From contig NZ_MPOH02000005.1 in assembly GCF_001896135.2 (NCBI RefSeq), forward strand, positions 332,269-380,786: a DNA stretch of 48,518 bases, in the 5' to 3' direction. Of this stretch, positions 8,330-18,670 are shown in pieces. The notes beneath the pieces were generated by a model that worked only from the letters and a program-made list of their open reading frames with translations, was not told the DNA's origin and did no database searches. A program made the position numbers and the translations under genes. The DNA comes from Streptomyces phaeoluteigriseus (GTDB taxonomy: Bacteria; Actinomycetota; Actinomycetes; Streptomycetales; Streptomycetaceae). The stretch's first letter is position 1, and each line of letters begins with the position of its first letter.

Positions 8330-9742
8330 ATGCCGTCCCCTCTCTCTGCGGACCACCCAGCCGCCCAGCCGCCAGGACGCGGCCAGGTCGACTCGCTGAT
8401 CACGCAGACGCGACGGCTCAAGGGCGAAGTGGACGCCGTACGACGGGACGCGCAGGACGACGCCACGGACCCCCGGGGACGCTGGCAGCGCGCGCTGTGC
8501 GATCTGGCACTGCACCAACTCGACGACCTCGACGCCCACTTGGCGCAACTGCGGGACGGCCCACCGGCGCCACCGCCGCCGCCACAGCCCCTGCCCCTGC
8601 CCCTGCCCCCGGGGGAGTCGCCGCTCAGCCGGGTCGGCAGCGCGGAGTGGAACCTGCTGACGGACGAGGCCTTCTGGTCCCCGGAGTTGTACGGGATCGT
8701 CGGCCGCGACCCGGCCACTGCCCCGCTCACCCTCGACGAACCTCCCCTCCCTCCTCCACGACGAGACCGCCCGCGCCTCACCGCCATGGTCACCGGCTGT
8801 CTCATCGACGCCAAGCCCATCGACGGCGAGTTCCGGGTCGTGCGGCCCGACGACGAGGTCCGGACCGTGCACATGATGGGCGAGCCCGTGCTCGACGCCG
8901 ACGGCAGCACCACCTCGATGTGGGCCGTGCTGCGGGACGTCAGCGAACTGCGCCGCAGCCAGCGCGCGGTGCGCGAGACCCGTGACTCGCTGCACCCCCG
9001 ACGGCACCCGGCACAGCCCGAGCACCGGATCGCGGCCGAGCCGCGGGACGCCGAGCCACCGACCTGGCCCGGCCCCCTGCGGCTCCCGCACCACCCCTCC
9101 GGCACACTCGACGTGGCCGCCCGGCACCTTCCCGCCCCGACGGGATCACCGATCGGCGGCTCCTGGTACGACAGCGTCGAACTGCCCGGCGGCGACACGC
9201 TGCTGGGCGTCGGCGGCCTCACCGCACACAGCCCGGACGTCACCTCCACCCTCGCGATGACGCTCGGCGCCCTGCGCGGCATGGCGATGTCCGGCGCCGG
9301 ACCGGCCCAACTTCTGTCCTGGCTCGACCAGTTACTGGACGCCGGCGACGCGCCGACGCTGTGCTCCACCCTCTGCTGCCGCTACCGGCCCGCCACCCGC
9401 ACACTGGCGTGGGCGCAGGCCGGACACCCCGCCCCACTGCTGTTCCGCGACGGGACGGGGCGTCGGCTGGACGCACCGGACGGCGTCCTCCTCGGGAGCA
9501 CCTCGGGGACCGCCCACGGGCAGGCCGAGGCGACCCTGGAGGAGGGCGACCTGCTCCTGCTGCACACCGACGGGCTGGTCCCCGCCGCCGGCCCGGACAC
9601 CGCGGACCGGCTCCTGGACCTGGCCCCGCGCCTGGTCGGCCGGGCCACCGCACAGGACTGCGCACGGCTGATCGTGGAGGAGTTCGGGGACGGCGACCGC
9701 GAGGACGACGCCTGCATGCTCGTCGCCCGGGTCACCCGGTGA
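8330..9742 (+). CDS. PAS and SpoIIE/PP2C-type phosphatase homologue with altered metal site
   Basis: A 470-residue regulator. An N-terminal region to about residue 85 and a proline-rich linker (PPAPPPPPQPLPLPLPPG) precede a PAS-like domain (GSAEWNLLTDEAFWSPELYGIVGRD), then a SpoIIE-type PP2C domain from about 255. Late motifs are kept (LLLHTDGLV, REDDACMLVAR), but the two early metal ligands are not: the GGDWYD motif reads GGSWYDS (Ser278) and GDVxGHG reads VGGLTAHS. Activity may be weak or absent. A TTA codon at 9332 (Leu335) makes translation depend on the bldA tRNA. The ATG at 8330 has GGAG upstream. Confidence 0.85.
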   Translation: MPSPLSADHPAAQPPGRGQVDSLITQTRRLKGEVDAVRRDAQDDATDPRGRWQRALCDLALHQLDDLDAHLAQLRDGPPAPPPPPQPLPLPLPPGESPLSRVGSAEWNLLTDEAFWSPELYGIVGRDPATAPLTLDEPPLPPPRRDRPRLTAMVTGCLIDAKPIDGEFRVVRPDDEVRTVHMMGEPVLDADGSTTSMWAVLRDVSELRRSQRAVRETRDSLHPRRHPAQPEHRIAAEPRDAEPPTWPGPLRLPHHPSGTLDVAARHLPAPTGSPIGGSWYDSVELPGGDTLLGVGGLTAHSPDVTSTLAMTLGALRGMAMSGAGPAQLLSWLDQLLDAGDAPTLCSTLCCRYRPATRTLAWAQAGHPAPLLFRDGTGRRLDAPDGVLLGSTSGTAHGQAEATLEEGDLLLLHTDGLVPAAGPDTADRLLDLAPRLVGRATAQDCARLIVEEFGDGDREDDACMLVARVTR

Positions 9743-9769
9743 CCGACGGACCGGAAGCCACCGACCGGT

Positions 9770-11266
9770 CTACGCCTGCGCGGTGTTGCCCCTTCCCCCC
9801 TTCGGCTTCGGCAGCGCCTGCCGGATCTCCTCGCGCAGCTCGCTGATCCGCGGGTAGCTCGCGTACTCCGCGGTGAGCCGGTACATCTCGCGCAGCCTGT
9901 CCCAGGTACGGCGGGAGGAGTTCGACCCCATCGACATCAGGGCCAGCCGCGCGTACCGGTCGGCCTGTTCGGGGTCGTCCGCGATGAAACAGGCGGAAGC
10001 CATGGACAGATGGTCGAAGATCTTCGACCGCTCCCGTCCGTCGACCCGCAGGGCGAGGGCCTTCTCCGCGTAGTACTGGGCGTGCACGGCCGCCCCCCGA
10101 TCGAACTCGGCGAGCGTGCGGTAGGCCAGGGCCTGCATACCGTACAGATCCTCGTCCCGGAAGGTCTGCATCCAGGACGGCGTCTCCGCGTCGATCCGGC
10201 CGGAGACGAACAGGTCCTCCGCCTGCCCCAGGGTGCGGCGCATGGCCTGTCCCTTGCCCATCGACGCCTGCGCCCAGGCCTCGATGGTGTGGAACATCGC
10301 CCGCGTCCGCGGCAGCACCGCGTCGCCGGAGCCGGACTGGGCGAGCTTCATCAGGTCCAGGGCCTCGTCGGGCCGGCCGAGGTGCACCATCTGACGGGCC
10401 GCCCTGGACAGGGCCTCCCCCGCCCGGGGCCGGTCACCGCCCTCCCGCGCGGCATGGGCGGCGATCACGAAGTACTTCTGGGCCGTGGGCTCCAGGCCGA
10501 CGTCGTGCGACATCCAGCCCGCGAGGACGGCGAGGTTGGCGGCGACGCCCCACAGGCGCCGCTGGAGGTGGGCCGGGTGACGGTAGGCGAGGATGCCGCC
10601 CACCTCGTTGAGCTGGCCCACCACGGCCTTGCGCTGGAGCCCGCCGCCACGGGCGGCGTCCCAGGCTCGGAACACCTCCACCGAGCGCTCCAGTTCGTCG
10701 ACCTCCTCCGTACCGATGGGGGCGGCCTCGTAACGGTCGAACCCGGCGGAGTCGGCGTGCAGGAGGGGTTGGTCGACGACGGGTGCGTCGGCGGAGAGGA
10801 TGGGGTCGGTGTGCAGCCAGTCGTGCATGGCGCTGCTGAGTGCTGATCCCGCGGCGAGCGCGGCACCCGCGCCCACCAAGCCGCGTCGGTTGAGCATGAG
10901 GTCCATTCCCGTGAATTCGGTGAGGACCGCGGCAGTCCGCTCGGGCGCCCACGGCACGCCGTCGGGATGCTGCGCACCCCCGTCGCGTGGCCGTTTCCCC
11001 GCACGCCCGTGCCGGACCAGACCGAGGTCCTCCATGGTCACGACACGGCCGAGACGCTCGGTGAACAGAGCCGCCAGCACCCGCGGCACGGGATCGCGCG
11101 GGATCTCTCCCATGTCGATCCACCGCCGCACCCGGGAGGTGTCGGTCGACAGCTGGGGGTGGCCCATGGCCGCCGCCTGCCGGTTGACCAGCCTCGCGAG
11201 TTCCCCTTTGGACCAGCCGGCCAGGCCGAACAGGTCCGCCAGGCGGGTGTTGGGTTGTCCGCTCAC
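9770..11266 (-). CDS. nsdA: NsdA-like negative regulator of development and antibiotic production
   Basis: A 498-residue cytoplasmic protein. It begins SGQPNTRLADLFGLAGWSKG, has a DNA-binding-like segment (DTSRVRRWIDMGEIPRDPVP) at about residues 40-60, an Ala-rich stretch near 120-145, and a long helical TPR-like C-terminal half. This matches NsdA of S. coelicolor, whose loss speeds sporulation and antibiotic output; NsdB is a paralogue and cannot be ruled out. The GTG at 11266 is preferred over the ATG at 11311 because it follows CTGGGGG and matches the family's start. It ends 27 bases from the convergent PAS/SpoIIE gene. Confidence 0.8.
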   Translation of the reverse strand: MSGQPNTRLADLFGLAGWSKGELARLVNRQAAAMGHPQLSTDTSRVRRWIDMGEIPRDPVPRVLAALFTERLGRVVTMEDLGLVRHGRAGKRPRDGGAQHPDGVPWAPERTAAVLTEFTGMDLMLNRRGLVGAGAALAAGSALSSAMHDWLHTDPILSADAPVVDQPLLHADSAGFDRYEAAPIGTEEVDELERSVEVFRAWDAARGGGLQRKAVVGQLNEVGGILAYRHPAHLQRRLWGVAANLAVLAGWMSHDVGLEPTAQKYFVIAAHAAREGGDRPRAGEALSRAARQMVHLGRPDEALDLMKLAQSGSGDAVLPRTRAMFHTIEAWAQASMGKGQAMRRTLGQAEDLFVSGRIDAETPSWMQTFRDEDLYGMQALAYRTLAEFDRGAAVHAQYYAEKALALRVDGRERSKIFDHLSMASACFIADDPEQADRYARLALMSMGSNSSRRTWDRLREMYRLTAEYASYPRISELREEIRQALPKPKGGRGNTAQA

Positions 11267-11326
11267 GTAAGCCCCCAGGTTCTCGGCTGAGTTGACAGTA
11301 GCCCCGTGCAAGTTGCCGGGCGACTA

Positions 11327-11356
11327 TTCGCCAGGGTTCGCCAGGGTGCGCCAGAT
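11327..11356. repeat. 10-bp direct repeats upstream of the nsdA-like gene
   Basis: TTCGCCAGGG occurs twice in a row (11327 and 11337), followed by a diverged TGCGCCAGAT. The period of one helical turn and the place, 60-90 bases from the nsdA-like start in the divergent gap, suggest a protein-binding site. The regulator is unknown. Confidence 0.45.
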
Positions 11357-11499
11357 GGTGTGCCACTGGGCCACAGGTGTCAGGTAGGAATGCGCCACCC
11401 CGACCCGGTCGCCGAGGGACATTCCCCAGGGTGCACCCGGGGGACCGGGCCGGGGCAGCGCATTGACGTCGCAGGCACACGAAGGGATCTGTTTCTCCC

Positions 11500-12642
11500 A
11501 TGTACGCAGCATCGTCCTCCGTGTCCGCCCCGCCCCGGTCGCTGCACTCCCGCCCGGGCGGCGGCGGCCCCTACCTCGACCCCGCCCGGCCGGCACCTCC
11601 CGTGCTCGGCGCGGGCCGCGGCGCCCGGCGCCCCGCGGGGCCCGGCACACAGCCCGTCAGCGGGAGACTCGATCTGTCAGGCCCTCAGGGCGCCCAACTA
11701 CGCACGGCGATCGCGTCGGTGCACCGGATCTGCCCGGAGTTCGCCCCCGTGCAGGTACTGCGCCGCAGCGGCCGGTCCGTGCTCCTGGTCGGTACGACCG
11801 GACGCAGCACAGCGGTCGCCAAGTGTTTACTGGACCACTCCCCCGTGTGGGCCGAGCGGATCCGGCACGAAATAGCGGCATACCGCACGTTCGTCCGGCA
11901 CCGCCCCCCCGTGCGGGCGCCGAGGCTGATCGCGGCGGACCCGGACAACTGCACCCTCGTCATCGAACGGATGCCGGGACGCGTGGCGGCCCTCCAGCGG
12001 CATCCCGCGGACGCCCCGCCCCGCGCGGACATCCGGGCGGCGCTCACCGCCATCTGCCGGCTCAACGCGTGGCGGCCGACGTCAGGCACCTTCGACGCCC
12101 CGCTGGACTACGCGGCGCGGATCTCCCGCTACCACGAGCTGGGGCTGCTCACCGACCGGGATCTGGGCGACCTCCAGAAGCTGCTGCACGGCATCGCGGC
12201 GACCGCGGGCCGGCAGGGCATGGGCCAGTTCTGCCACGGCGACGCCCTCCTGTCCAACATGCTCCTGTCACCGGCCGGTCCAGTGCTGGTGGACTGGGAG
12301 CACGCGGGCTGGTACCTGCCGGGCTACGACCTGGCGACGCTGTGGTCGGTCCTCGGTGAGGCGCCGACGGCCCGCCGTCAGATCAGCCAGATCGCCCAGT
12401 CGGCGGGCCCGGCCTCGCGTGACGCCTTCCTGATCAACCTGATGCTGGTGCTGACCCGGGAGATCCGTACCTACGAGACGGCCGTGCAGCGTTCGATGCA
12501 CGACTCGACACCCACGGCTCCGGGGCCGGCACACCCGGGTGCCGCGCCGACCGGCGAGGAGCAGCGGCTGCTGCTGCGACGACTGCACGACGACTGCCAG
12601 ATGGCCCGCCGGGCCGTCCGGGCGGCGGTCGGCACCCGCTGA
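11500..12642 (+). CDS. Aminoglycoside-phosphotransferase-family kinase
   Basis: A 380-residue APH/ChoK-fold protein. The catalytic loop is CHGDALLSN (His246, Asp248, Asn253) and the metal-binding motif is VLVDWEHAG (Asp265). The first 60 residues are Pro/Gly/Ala-rich and probably disordered. The family phosphorylates small hydroxylated molecules; an antibiotic substrate is not implied. A TTA codon at 11827 (Leu110) places it under bldA control. The ATG at 11500 has GAAGGGA about 12 bases upstream. It is divergent from the nsdA-like gene, and a strong terminator follows. Confidence 0.85.
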   Translation: MYAASSSVSAPPRSLHSRPGGGGPYLDPARPAPPVLGAGRGARRPAGPGTQPVSGRLDLSGPQGAQLRTAIASVHRICPEFAPVQVLRRSGRSVLLVGTTGRSTAVAKCLLDHSPVWAERIRHEIAAYRTFVRHRPPVRAPRLIAADPDNCTLVIERMPGRVAALQRHPADAPPRADIRAALTAICRLNAWRPTSGTFDAPLDYAARISRYHELGLLTDRDLGDLQKLLHGIAATAGRQGMGQFCHGDALLSNMLLSPAGPVLVDWEHAGWYLPGYDLATLWSVLGEAPTARRQISQIAQSAGPASRDAFLINLMLVLTREIRTYETAVQRSMHDSTPTAPGPAHPGAAPTGEEQRLLLRRLHDDCQMARRAVRAAVGTR

Positions 12643-12676
12643 TCGGTGTTCGTCGATCAGTACCTGCCGAAGGGAG

Positions 12677-12720
12677 GAAGGTCCGCGGTGCGCCAGAGCG
12701 GCGGCGCACCGCGGACCTTC
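12677..12720 (+). terminator. Strong hairpin terminator
   Basis: Perfect 18-bp arms, 12677-12694 (GAAGGTCCGCGGTGCGCC) and 12703-12720, surround an 8-base loop. There is no T tract, as is common for Streptomyces terminators. It lies 35 bases after the phosphotransferase stop and shields the amidase gene. Confidence 0.85.
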
Positions 12721-12875
12721 GCACGTCCGGGTCCGCCACGAACTCGCCCGACCCCGGTTGACATGGGAAATCGCCCCCTGGTGCGCATGATTGACGGATC
12801 GTCGGCAAGCCGGTACCACTGAGCCACGTCCGGCCCCGCACGCCCTGCCCAGCCCGCTCGTCCCAGGAGGCCGCA

Positions 12876-14861
12876 TTGCGAGGATCCGTCACCCACCCCA
12901 GACCCGCACGCACCCCGAGACCCCCGCGCACCCGCAGAGCCGCCGGCGCCGTAGCCTCGGCGGCTCTGCTGTTCCCGCTGCTCGCCGCGTCCCCCGGCCC
13001 GGTCGCCGCGGCGGAGTCCACGACCGGGTTGCAGCGGGCGTTCGCCGCCGCGGCCGCCGAGTACGACGTGCCGCAGAGCGTGCTGCTGGGCGTCTCCTAT
13101 CTCCAGTCCCGCTGGGACGCGCACGGCGGAGCGCCCAGCGTGACCGGTGGCTACGGCCCGATGCACCTCACGGACGCCCGCACCGCCCTCGCCACCGCAC
13201 CGCACCACAGCGAGGGCACCGAGGACCCGCGCGGCGACGACGCCCGTGCCCCCCTGTACCCCGAGGCGCAGATCCCGGCCGACACCGAGATCCCGGCCCG
13301 GCTGCGGACGCTCCCCGAGGCCGCGGAGCTGACCGGTCTGGGCCCGGAGGAGTTGCGCACCGACCCGGCCGCGAACGTGGCCGGCGGTGCCGCCCTGCTC
13401 GCCGCCGCGCAACGGGACCTGGGCGAGCCGTTGACCGCCGATCCGGCGGACTGGTACGGCGCGGTGGCACGTTTCTCCGGCGCCGACGACACCGCGACGG
13501 CCGCCGCGTACGCGAACGACGTCTACGACGTGATCCGCGGCGGCGCGGAACGCACCACGGACGCCGGACAGGTGGTGGCGCTGGCCGCGCGGCCGGGCCT
13601 CGCGCCCGACACGGGGCAGCTGCGGCGCACCGGTCTGCGCACGGCGTCCGCGGCCGGCACCGAGTGCCCGGGTTCCGTCTCCTGCGAGTGGATCCCGGCG
13701 CCGTACGAGCAGTTCGGCGACAACGACTACGGAAACCACGACCTGGGCGACCGCCCCGCGTCCCAGTCGATCGAGTACATCGTCGTGCACGACACCGAGG
13801 GTGGCTGGGAGGGTGTCCTGAACCTGGTCCAGGACCCCGCCTACGTGTCCTGGCAGTACTCGCTGCGCTCCACCGACGGCCACATCGCCCAGCACGTGAA
13901 GGCGAAGGACGTGGCCTGGCACGCGGGCAACTGGTACATCAACTCCAAGTCGATCGGCCTGGAACACGAGGGCTTCCTCGCCTTCCCCGACTCCTGGTAC
14001 ACGGAGGCGATGTACCGGTCGTCGGCGCGTCTGGTGGCGTATCTGGCGGAGAAGTACGACATTCCGCTGGACCGGCAGCACATCCTGGGGCACGACACCG
14101 TGCCGGGTCCGACCGCCGGGACCGTGCCGGGCATGCACACCGACCCGGGGCCGTACTGGGACTGGCGGCACTACTTCGAGCTGCTCGGCCGTCCCTTCAA
14201 GGCGACGGCCCGTAAGAACGCCGGTCTGGTGACGATCCTGCCGGACTACACCGCCAACCAGCCGGTGTACACGGGCTGCACGGCCAAGGGTGAGCCGTGC
14301 GCGGCGCACGGGTCGAGTGCGGTGCGGCTGTACTCCGACCACGACGAGAACTCGGCCCTGATCAAGGACGTCGGTCTGGGCACGACCCCCACGACGGGCG
14401 TCAACGACATCTCCTCGCGGGTCTCCACCGGCCAGCAGTACGCGGTCGCCGACCGATTCGGCGACTGGACGGCGATCTGGTACCTGGGCCAGAAGGCCTG
14501 GTTCAGGAACCCCGCGGCGCGGCCGACGGCCGTGCCCGCGAAAGGGCTGCTGGTGACCCCGAAGGACGGTGTGGACAGCGTGCCGGTCTACGGGCGTGCC
14601 TACCCGGAGGCGTCGGCGTACCCGGCGGGCGTGCCCGCCCAGTCGGTGTCGCCGCTGCCGTACCGGCTGCCGGCGGGCCAGAAGTACGTGGCCGGTGACA
14701 AGGTGCCGGGCGAGTACTACTACGCGGTCACCTTCGCCACCGACTCGCACCGGGTGGTCGTGGGCAAGGACCTGTACTACGAGATCCAGTACGGGCACCG
14801 GGTGGCGTTCGTCCGGGCCGCGGACGTGCGGCTGACCACGCCGGGGACCCCGATGCCGTAG
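12876..14861 (+). CDS. Secreted N-acetylmuramoyl-L-alanine amidase (Amidase_2)
   Basis: A 661-residue exported cell-wall hydrolase. The TTG start at 12876 is fixed by AGGAGG just upstream. A long basic N-terminus with paired arginines and a hydrophobic core ends in PVAAAES, a likely signal-peptide cleavage region. Residues about 45-250 resemble a lysozyme-type helical domain (LLGVSYLQSRWDAHGG) in which the catalytic Glu position is Gln77. The amidase domain (about 290-440) has zinc ligands His305 (VVHDTEG) and His421/Asp423 (HTDPGP). The C-terminal 200 residues look like SH3-type wall-binding repeats. It cuts between muramic acid and the stem peptide. Confidence 0.9.
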   Translation: MRGSVTHPRPARTPRPPRTRRAAGAVASAALLFPLLAASPGPVAAAESTTGLQRAFAAAAAEYDVPQSVLLGVSYLQSRWDAHGGAPSVTGGYGPMHLTDARTALATAPHHSEGTEDPRGDDARAPLYPEAQIPADTEIPARLRTLPEAAELTGLGPEELRTDPAANVAGGAALLAAAQRDLGEPLTADPADWYGAVARFSGADDTATAAAYANDVYDVIRGGAERTTDAGQVVALAARPGLAPDTGQLRRTGLRTASAAGTECPGSVSCEWIPAPYEQFGDNDYGNHDLGDRPASQSIEYIVVHDTEGGWEGVLNLVQDPAYVSWQYSLRSTDGHIAQHVKAKDVAWHAGNWYINSKSIGLEHEGFLAFPDSWYTEAMYRSSARLVAYLAEKYDIPLDRQHILGHDTVPGPTAGTVPGMHTDPGPYWDWRHYFELLGRPFKATARKNAGLVTILPDYTANQPVYTGCTAKGEPCAAHGSSAVRLYSDHDENSALIKDVGLGTTPTTGVNDISSRVSTGQQYAVADRFGDWTAIWYLGQKAWFRNPAARPTAVPAKGLLVTPKDGVDSVPVYGRAYPEASAYPAGVPAQSVSPLPYRLPAGQKYVAGDKVPGEYYYAVTFATDSHRVVVGKDLYYEIQYGHRVAFVRAADVRLTTPGTPMP

Positions 14862-14867
14862 GAAGCG

Positions 14868-15364
14868 TCAGCCCTGCTGGAAAAGCTCCGCCGGGAGCGG
14901 CTTCAGCAGGGCGTACAGGTCGTCGGTGATGGGGCGGTCCCAGGCGGCGATGGTCACCAGGACGTTGTCGCTGCGGTCGAACTGCACGCAGGCGATGCGG
15001 CTCTCGGAGAGCTTGAGGCGGCGCACGATGAGGAGGTTGTCGCCCTGCATCACCGGCATGTCCTCGGTGCCGACGACGGTCACCTCCTCGTCGTTCTCCA
15101 GCGCGAGCAGCAGCTGGGCCACCTCGAAGGGGACCTCGTCCTCGGCGATCTCGCGGGCCGGCGAGCCCTCGGGGAGGTTGCCGATGATCATCGCGGGGCC
15201 GCGGCCGCCGAAGAGGTCGTAGCGCAGGAAGACTCCCTGGCACGTGCGTCGGGGGCGGGCAGCAGGCCGGCGCCGAGATTACCGGGCCAGTCACCCGGAT
15301 CCATGGCCAGGACGTCGAAGTCGGGCCCGGCGGGCGTGGCGCTGCGGCGGCGGAGGAACGACAT
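14868..15364 (-). CDS. Conserved hypothetical protein (frame break)
   Basis: An acidic, soluble protein of about 165 residues that I do not recognise. The start reads MSFLRRRSATPAGPDFDVLA and the body, in another frame, reads CQGVFLRYDLFGGRGPAMI, then IIGNLPEGSPAREI to the stop. One missing G near 15245 (so that PD-GT-CQG becomes continuous) repairs it. If uncorrected, only a 107-residue product from an ATG at 15191 would be made. It faces the amidase gene tail to tail with a 6-base gap. Confidence 0.7.
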
Positions 15365-15454
15365 GCCGCCATGGTACGTGCACGCGGGCGGTCGGCGTCG
15401 GCCGGGCGCCCGCCCGTCACCGGTGGGTCGCGCGGCCGGTCGGGGCCTCCCGGA

Positions 15455-16084
15455 CTACGAGGGTCGCCTGTGGCGTTCGTGGTGGCGGGCCACTCGGGCG
15501 CGGTTGCCGCAGGACGGTGCGCACCACTCCTGGCGCGGGTGGTCCTTGAGGAAGTAGCGGACGCAGCGCGGGGCGTGGCAGGCGCGCAGGCGCTGCCCGT
15601 CGGGGCCGGCCAGGAAGGCGATCGCGGCGTGCGCGAGGGCGGCGGTGAGGTCGCCGCCGTCCGGTACGGGCCGCCGGTGGACGCCGGGGCCGGCACCCTC
15701 GGTCCAGTACAGGAAGGGGACGGTGGGCAGGCGGGCGGCGGCGGCGTTGACGCGGTCCAGGGCCTCGGGGACGGGCAGCAGCCGGTCGGTGTCGGCGGGA
15801 CTCGGCGCGCCTGGCCGTACGGCGTGCGCGAACAGGGCGCGGACGGCGGCGCGCAGGTCGCGTACGGCGGTGAGGCCGGTGGCGTCGGCGGCGTAGCCGG
15901 GGGCGACCGGGAGGTCGTGGGCGCGGGCCCGGACCCAGGTGGTGAGTCCCGCGGGCTCGGTGAGGTCGTCGGCGACCCCGCCGTGACCGTCGTGCCGGAG
16001 GGTCAGTGCGAGGTCGAGGGCGAGGCGGCTGTCGCCGGGGAGCGCGTCCTGCATGCGGCTAATGATAGAGCCGCGGGTATCCAT
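15455..16084 (-). CDS. CGNR zinc-finger / ABATE-domain regulator
   Basis: A 209-residue protein with the N-terminal ABATE stress-response domain (SRLALDLALTLRHDGHGGVADD) and a C-terminal CGNR zinc finger (RACHAPRCVRYFLKDHP, then CAPSCGNRARVARHHERHR) with four Cys to bind zinc and a basic DNA-contact helix. Such proteins are putative transcription factors. It starts 13 bases after the universal stress gene stop and is probably co-transcribed with it. The ATG at 16084 is used; an ATG at 16054 is an alternative, since TATCAT lies just ahead of it and could serve as the -10 box of a leaderless transcript. Confidence 0.85.
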   Translation of the reverse strand: MDTRGSIISRMQDALPGDSRLALDLALTLRHDGHGGVADDLTEPAGLTTWVRARAHDLPVAPGYAADATGLTAVRDLRAAVRALFAHAVRPGAPSPADTDRLLPVPEALDRVNAAAARLPTVPFLYWTEGAGPGVHRRPVPDGGDLTAALAHAAIAFLAGPDGQRLRACHAPRCVRYFLKDHPRQEWCAPSCGNRARVARHHERHRRPS

Positions 16085-16097
16085 TAGGGCGTCGGCC

Positions 16098-17000
16098 TCA
16101 TTCCTCCGCGGGAAGCGGTGGCACCACCGCCACCGGGCTCGCCGCGTGCAGCAGGACGGCGTGCGTGACGGAGCCCAGCATGCGGGCGGGGGCCAGCAGG
16201 CGTCGGCGGTGACGGCCCAGGACGACCAGCGTGGCGTCCCGCGAGGCGGCGACGAGGTGGCCGGCCGCGTCGCCGGGGGCGGGGCGGGGCTCCGCGCGGA
16301 CATCGGGATGGCGCTCCCGGTGCGGGGCGAGGAAGCCGTCGGCGAGGGCGCGCGTCTCGCGTTCGACGGCGTCCTGGTCGACGGCGGGAGGGAGGAGTTC
16401 GCCGGGGGCGGCGGTCCAGGTCCGGACGGGCCAGGGGTAGGCGGCGACCACCTGGAGGCGGGCGTCGCGCAGGGCGGCCTCGGTGAAGGCGAGGGTGAGC
16501 GTGGCGTCGTCGGGACTGTCCACGTTGAGGCCGACGACGACCCGCGGGCCGGGCTCGGGGGGTGGGCCCTCGACCTCGCGGCCGGGCCTGGGCACGATCA
16601 CGACGGGGCACTCGGCGTCCCGGGCGGCGGTCATGCCGTTGGAGCCGAGGAGCAGGCCGGCGAAGCCGCCCCGGCCCCGGGAGCCGAGCACGAGCAGTTC
16701 GGCCTCGGCGCCCAGTTCGGGAAGGAGTGCGCCGGGCGCCCCGTCGAGACCGACGTACTCCACGTCCGGGCCGTCCGCGGTCGCTTCCAGCCGGGCGCGG
16801 GCGTCGGTGAGGACGGGGTCCTCGTCCGGGGGCGGGGGCATGATCAGCGGTGCGCCGGGCTGCGTCCACGCGGCGTAGTGGCGCACATGGCACACGCGGA
16901 GCGCCGAGCCGCGTCTGCGTGCCGCGTCCACGGCCCAGTCGAGGGCGCGCAGGCTGTCCTCGGAACCGTCGACCGCCACGGCGACCGGCAGGGTGCTCAT
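16098..17000 (-). CDS. Universal stress protein, tandem UspA domains
   Basis: A 300-residue protein with two UspA folds (about 1-145 and 155-300). The first holds the ATP-binding signature (LVLGSRGRGGFAGLLLGSNG); the second is degenerate there (LGRHRRRLLAPARMLGSVTH), so probably only one domain binds nucleotide. These cytoplasmic proteins help actinomycetes survive hypoxia or stationary phase. The ATG at 17000 follows GGAGG at correct spacing; a GTG nine bases earlier is too close to it. The downstream gene is the CGNR regulator. Confidence 0.92.
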   Translation of the reverse strand: MSTLPVAVAVDGSEDSLRALDWAVDAARRRGSALRVCHVRHYAAWTQPGAPLIMPPPPDEDPVLTDARARLEATADGPDVEYVGLDGAPGALLPELGAEAELLVLGSRGRGGFAGLLLGSNGMTAARDAECPVVIVPRPGREVEGPPPEPGPRVVVGLNVDSPDDATLTLAFTEAALRDARLQVVAAYPWPVRTWTAAPGELLPPAVDQDAVERETRALADGFLAPHRERHPDVRAEPRPAPGDAAGHLVAASRDATLVVLGRHRRRLLAPARMLGSVTHAVLLHAASPVAVVPPLPAEE

Positions 17001-17178
17001 GGTCCTCACCTCCGGAATACGACCTGGGTGCTGGTGGGACCAGCCTGGCCCAGGCAGCGGCCCCGGCCGGCTCTCACCGGTCGCGTGTCCGGAAAACGAG
17101 GGACGACACCGCCGGTTCGGCCCGTCGCGGCGGCTCGTGACGGTGGTTCGTCCCGGCGGCCGGGCCGGGTCGGGGGCC

Positions 17179-17421
17179 TCAGGTCAGGTCGAACTCCCCC
17201 TCACGTGCCCCCGACACGAACGCGCCCCATTCGGCGGGCGTGAAGATCAGGGAAGGGCTCTCGGGGCGGCCGCTGTTGCGCATCGCGATGAATCCCTCGA
17301 CGAAGGCGATCTGGACATCCCCCCGACCCTGGCTGCTGGACTGCCACTCGGCGGTGCTGAGGTCCAGCTCCGGCTTGTCCCAGCCCGTGAGCGGCTGCTG
17401 CTGGATGGTGCTCTCGGCCAC
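17179..17421 (-). CDS. DUF397 protein
   Basis: An 80-residue protein with the family pattern: ELDLSTAEWQSSSQG, VQIAFVEGFIAMRNSGRP, and SLIFTPAEWGAFVSGAREGEFDL. DUF397 proteins in Streptomyces usually sit beside an XRE-type regulator (BldB/WhiJ-like systems) and modulate it; no such partner is next to this copy. The GTG at 17421 follows GGAGGA. The gaps on both sides (17001-17178 and 17422-17503) show nothing else. Confidence 0.88.
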   Translation of the reverse strand: MAESTIQQQPLTGWDKPELDLSTAEWQSSSQGRGDVQIAFVEGFIAMRNSGRPESPSLIFTPAEWGAFVSGAREGEFDLT

Positions 17422-17503
17422 GTCCGTGCTCCTCCCGGTTCGTCGTCCGCGGCCAGCCTAGCGATCGGTCCCTGGTGCCGACAGAGCACGTGAGGGGGAC
17501 CTT

Positions 17504-18666
<1,163 letters not shown>

Positions 18667-18670
<4 letters not shown>

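Noticed and set aside
11267..11311. ATG at 11311 as the nsdA-like start
   Set aside because: The GTG at 11266 has the better ribosome site and matches the family's N-terminus.
16053..16081. Sigma-B-like match on the plus strand (GGCT, 14 bases, GGGTAT)
   Set aside because: It points into minus-strand genes with no plus-strand gene downstream; most likely chance.
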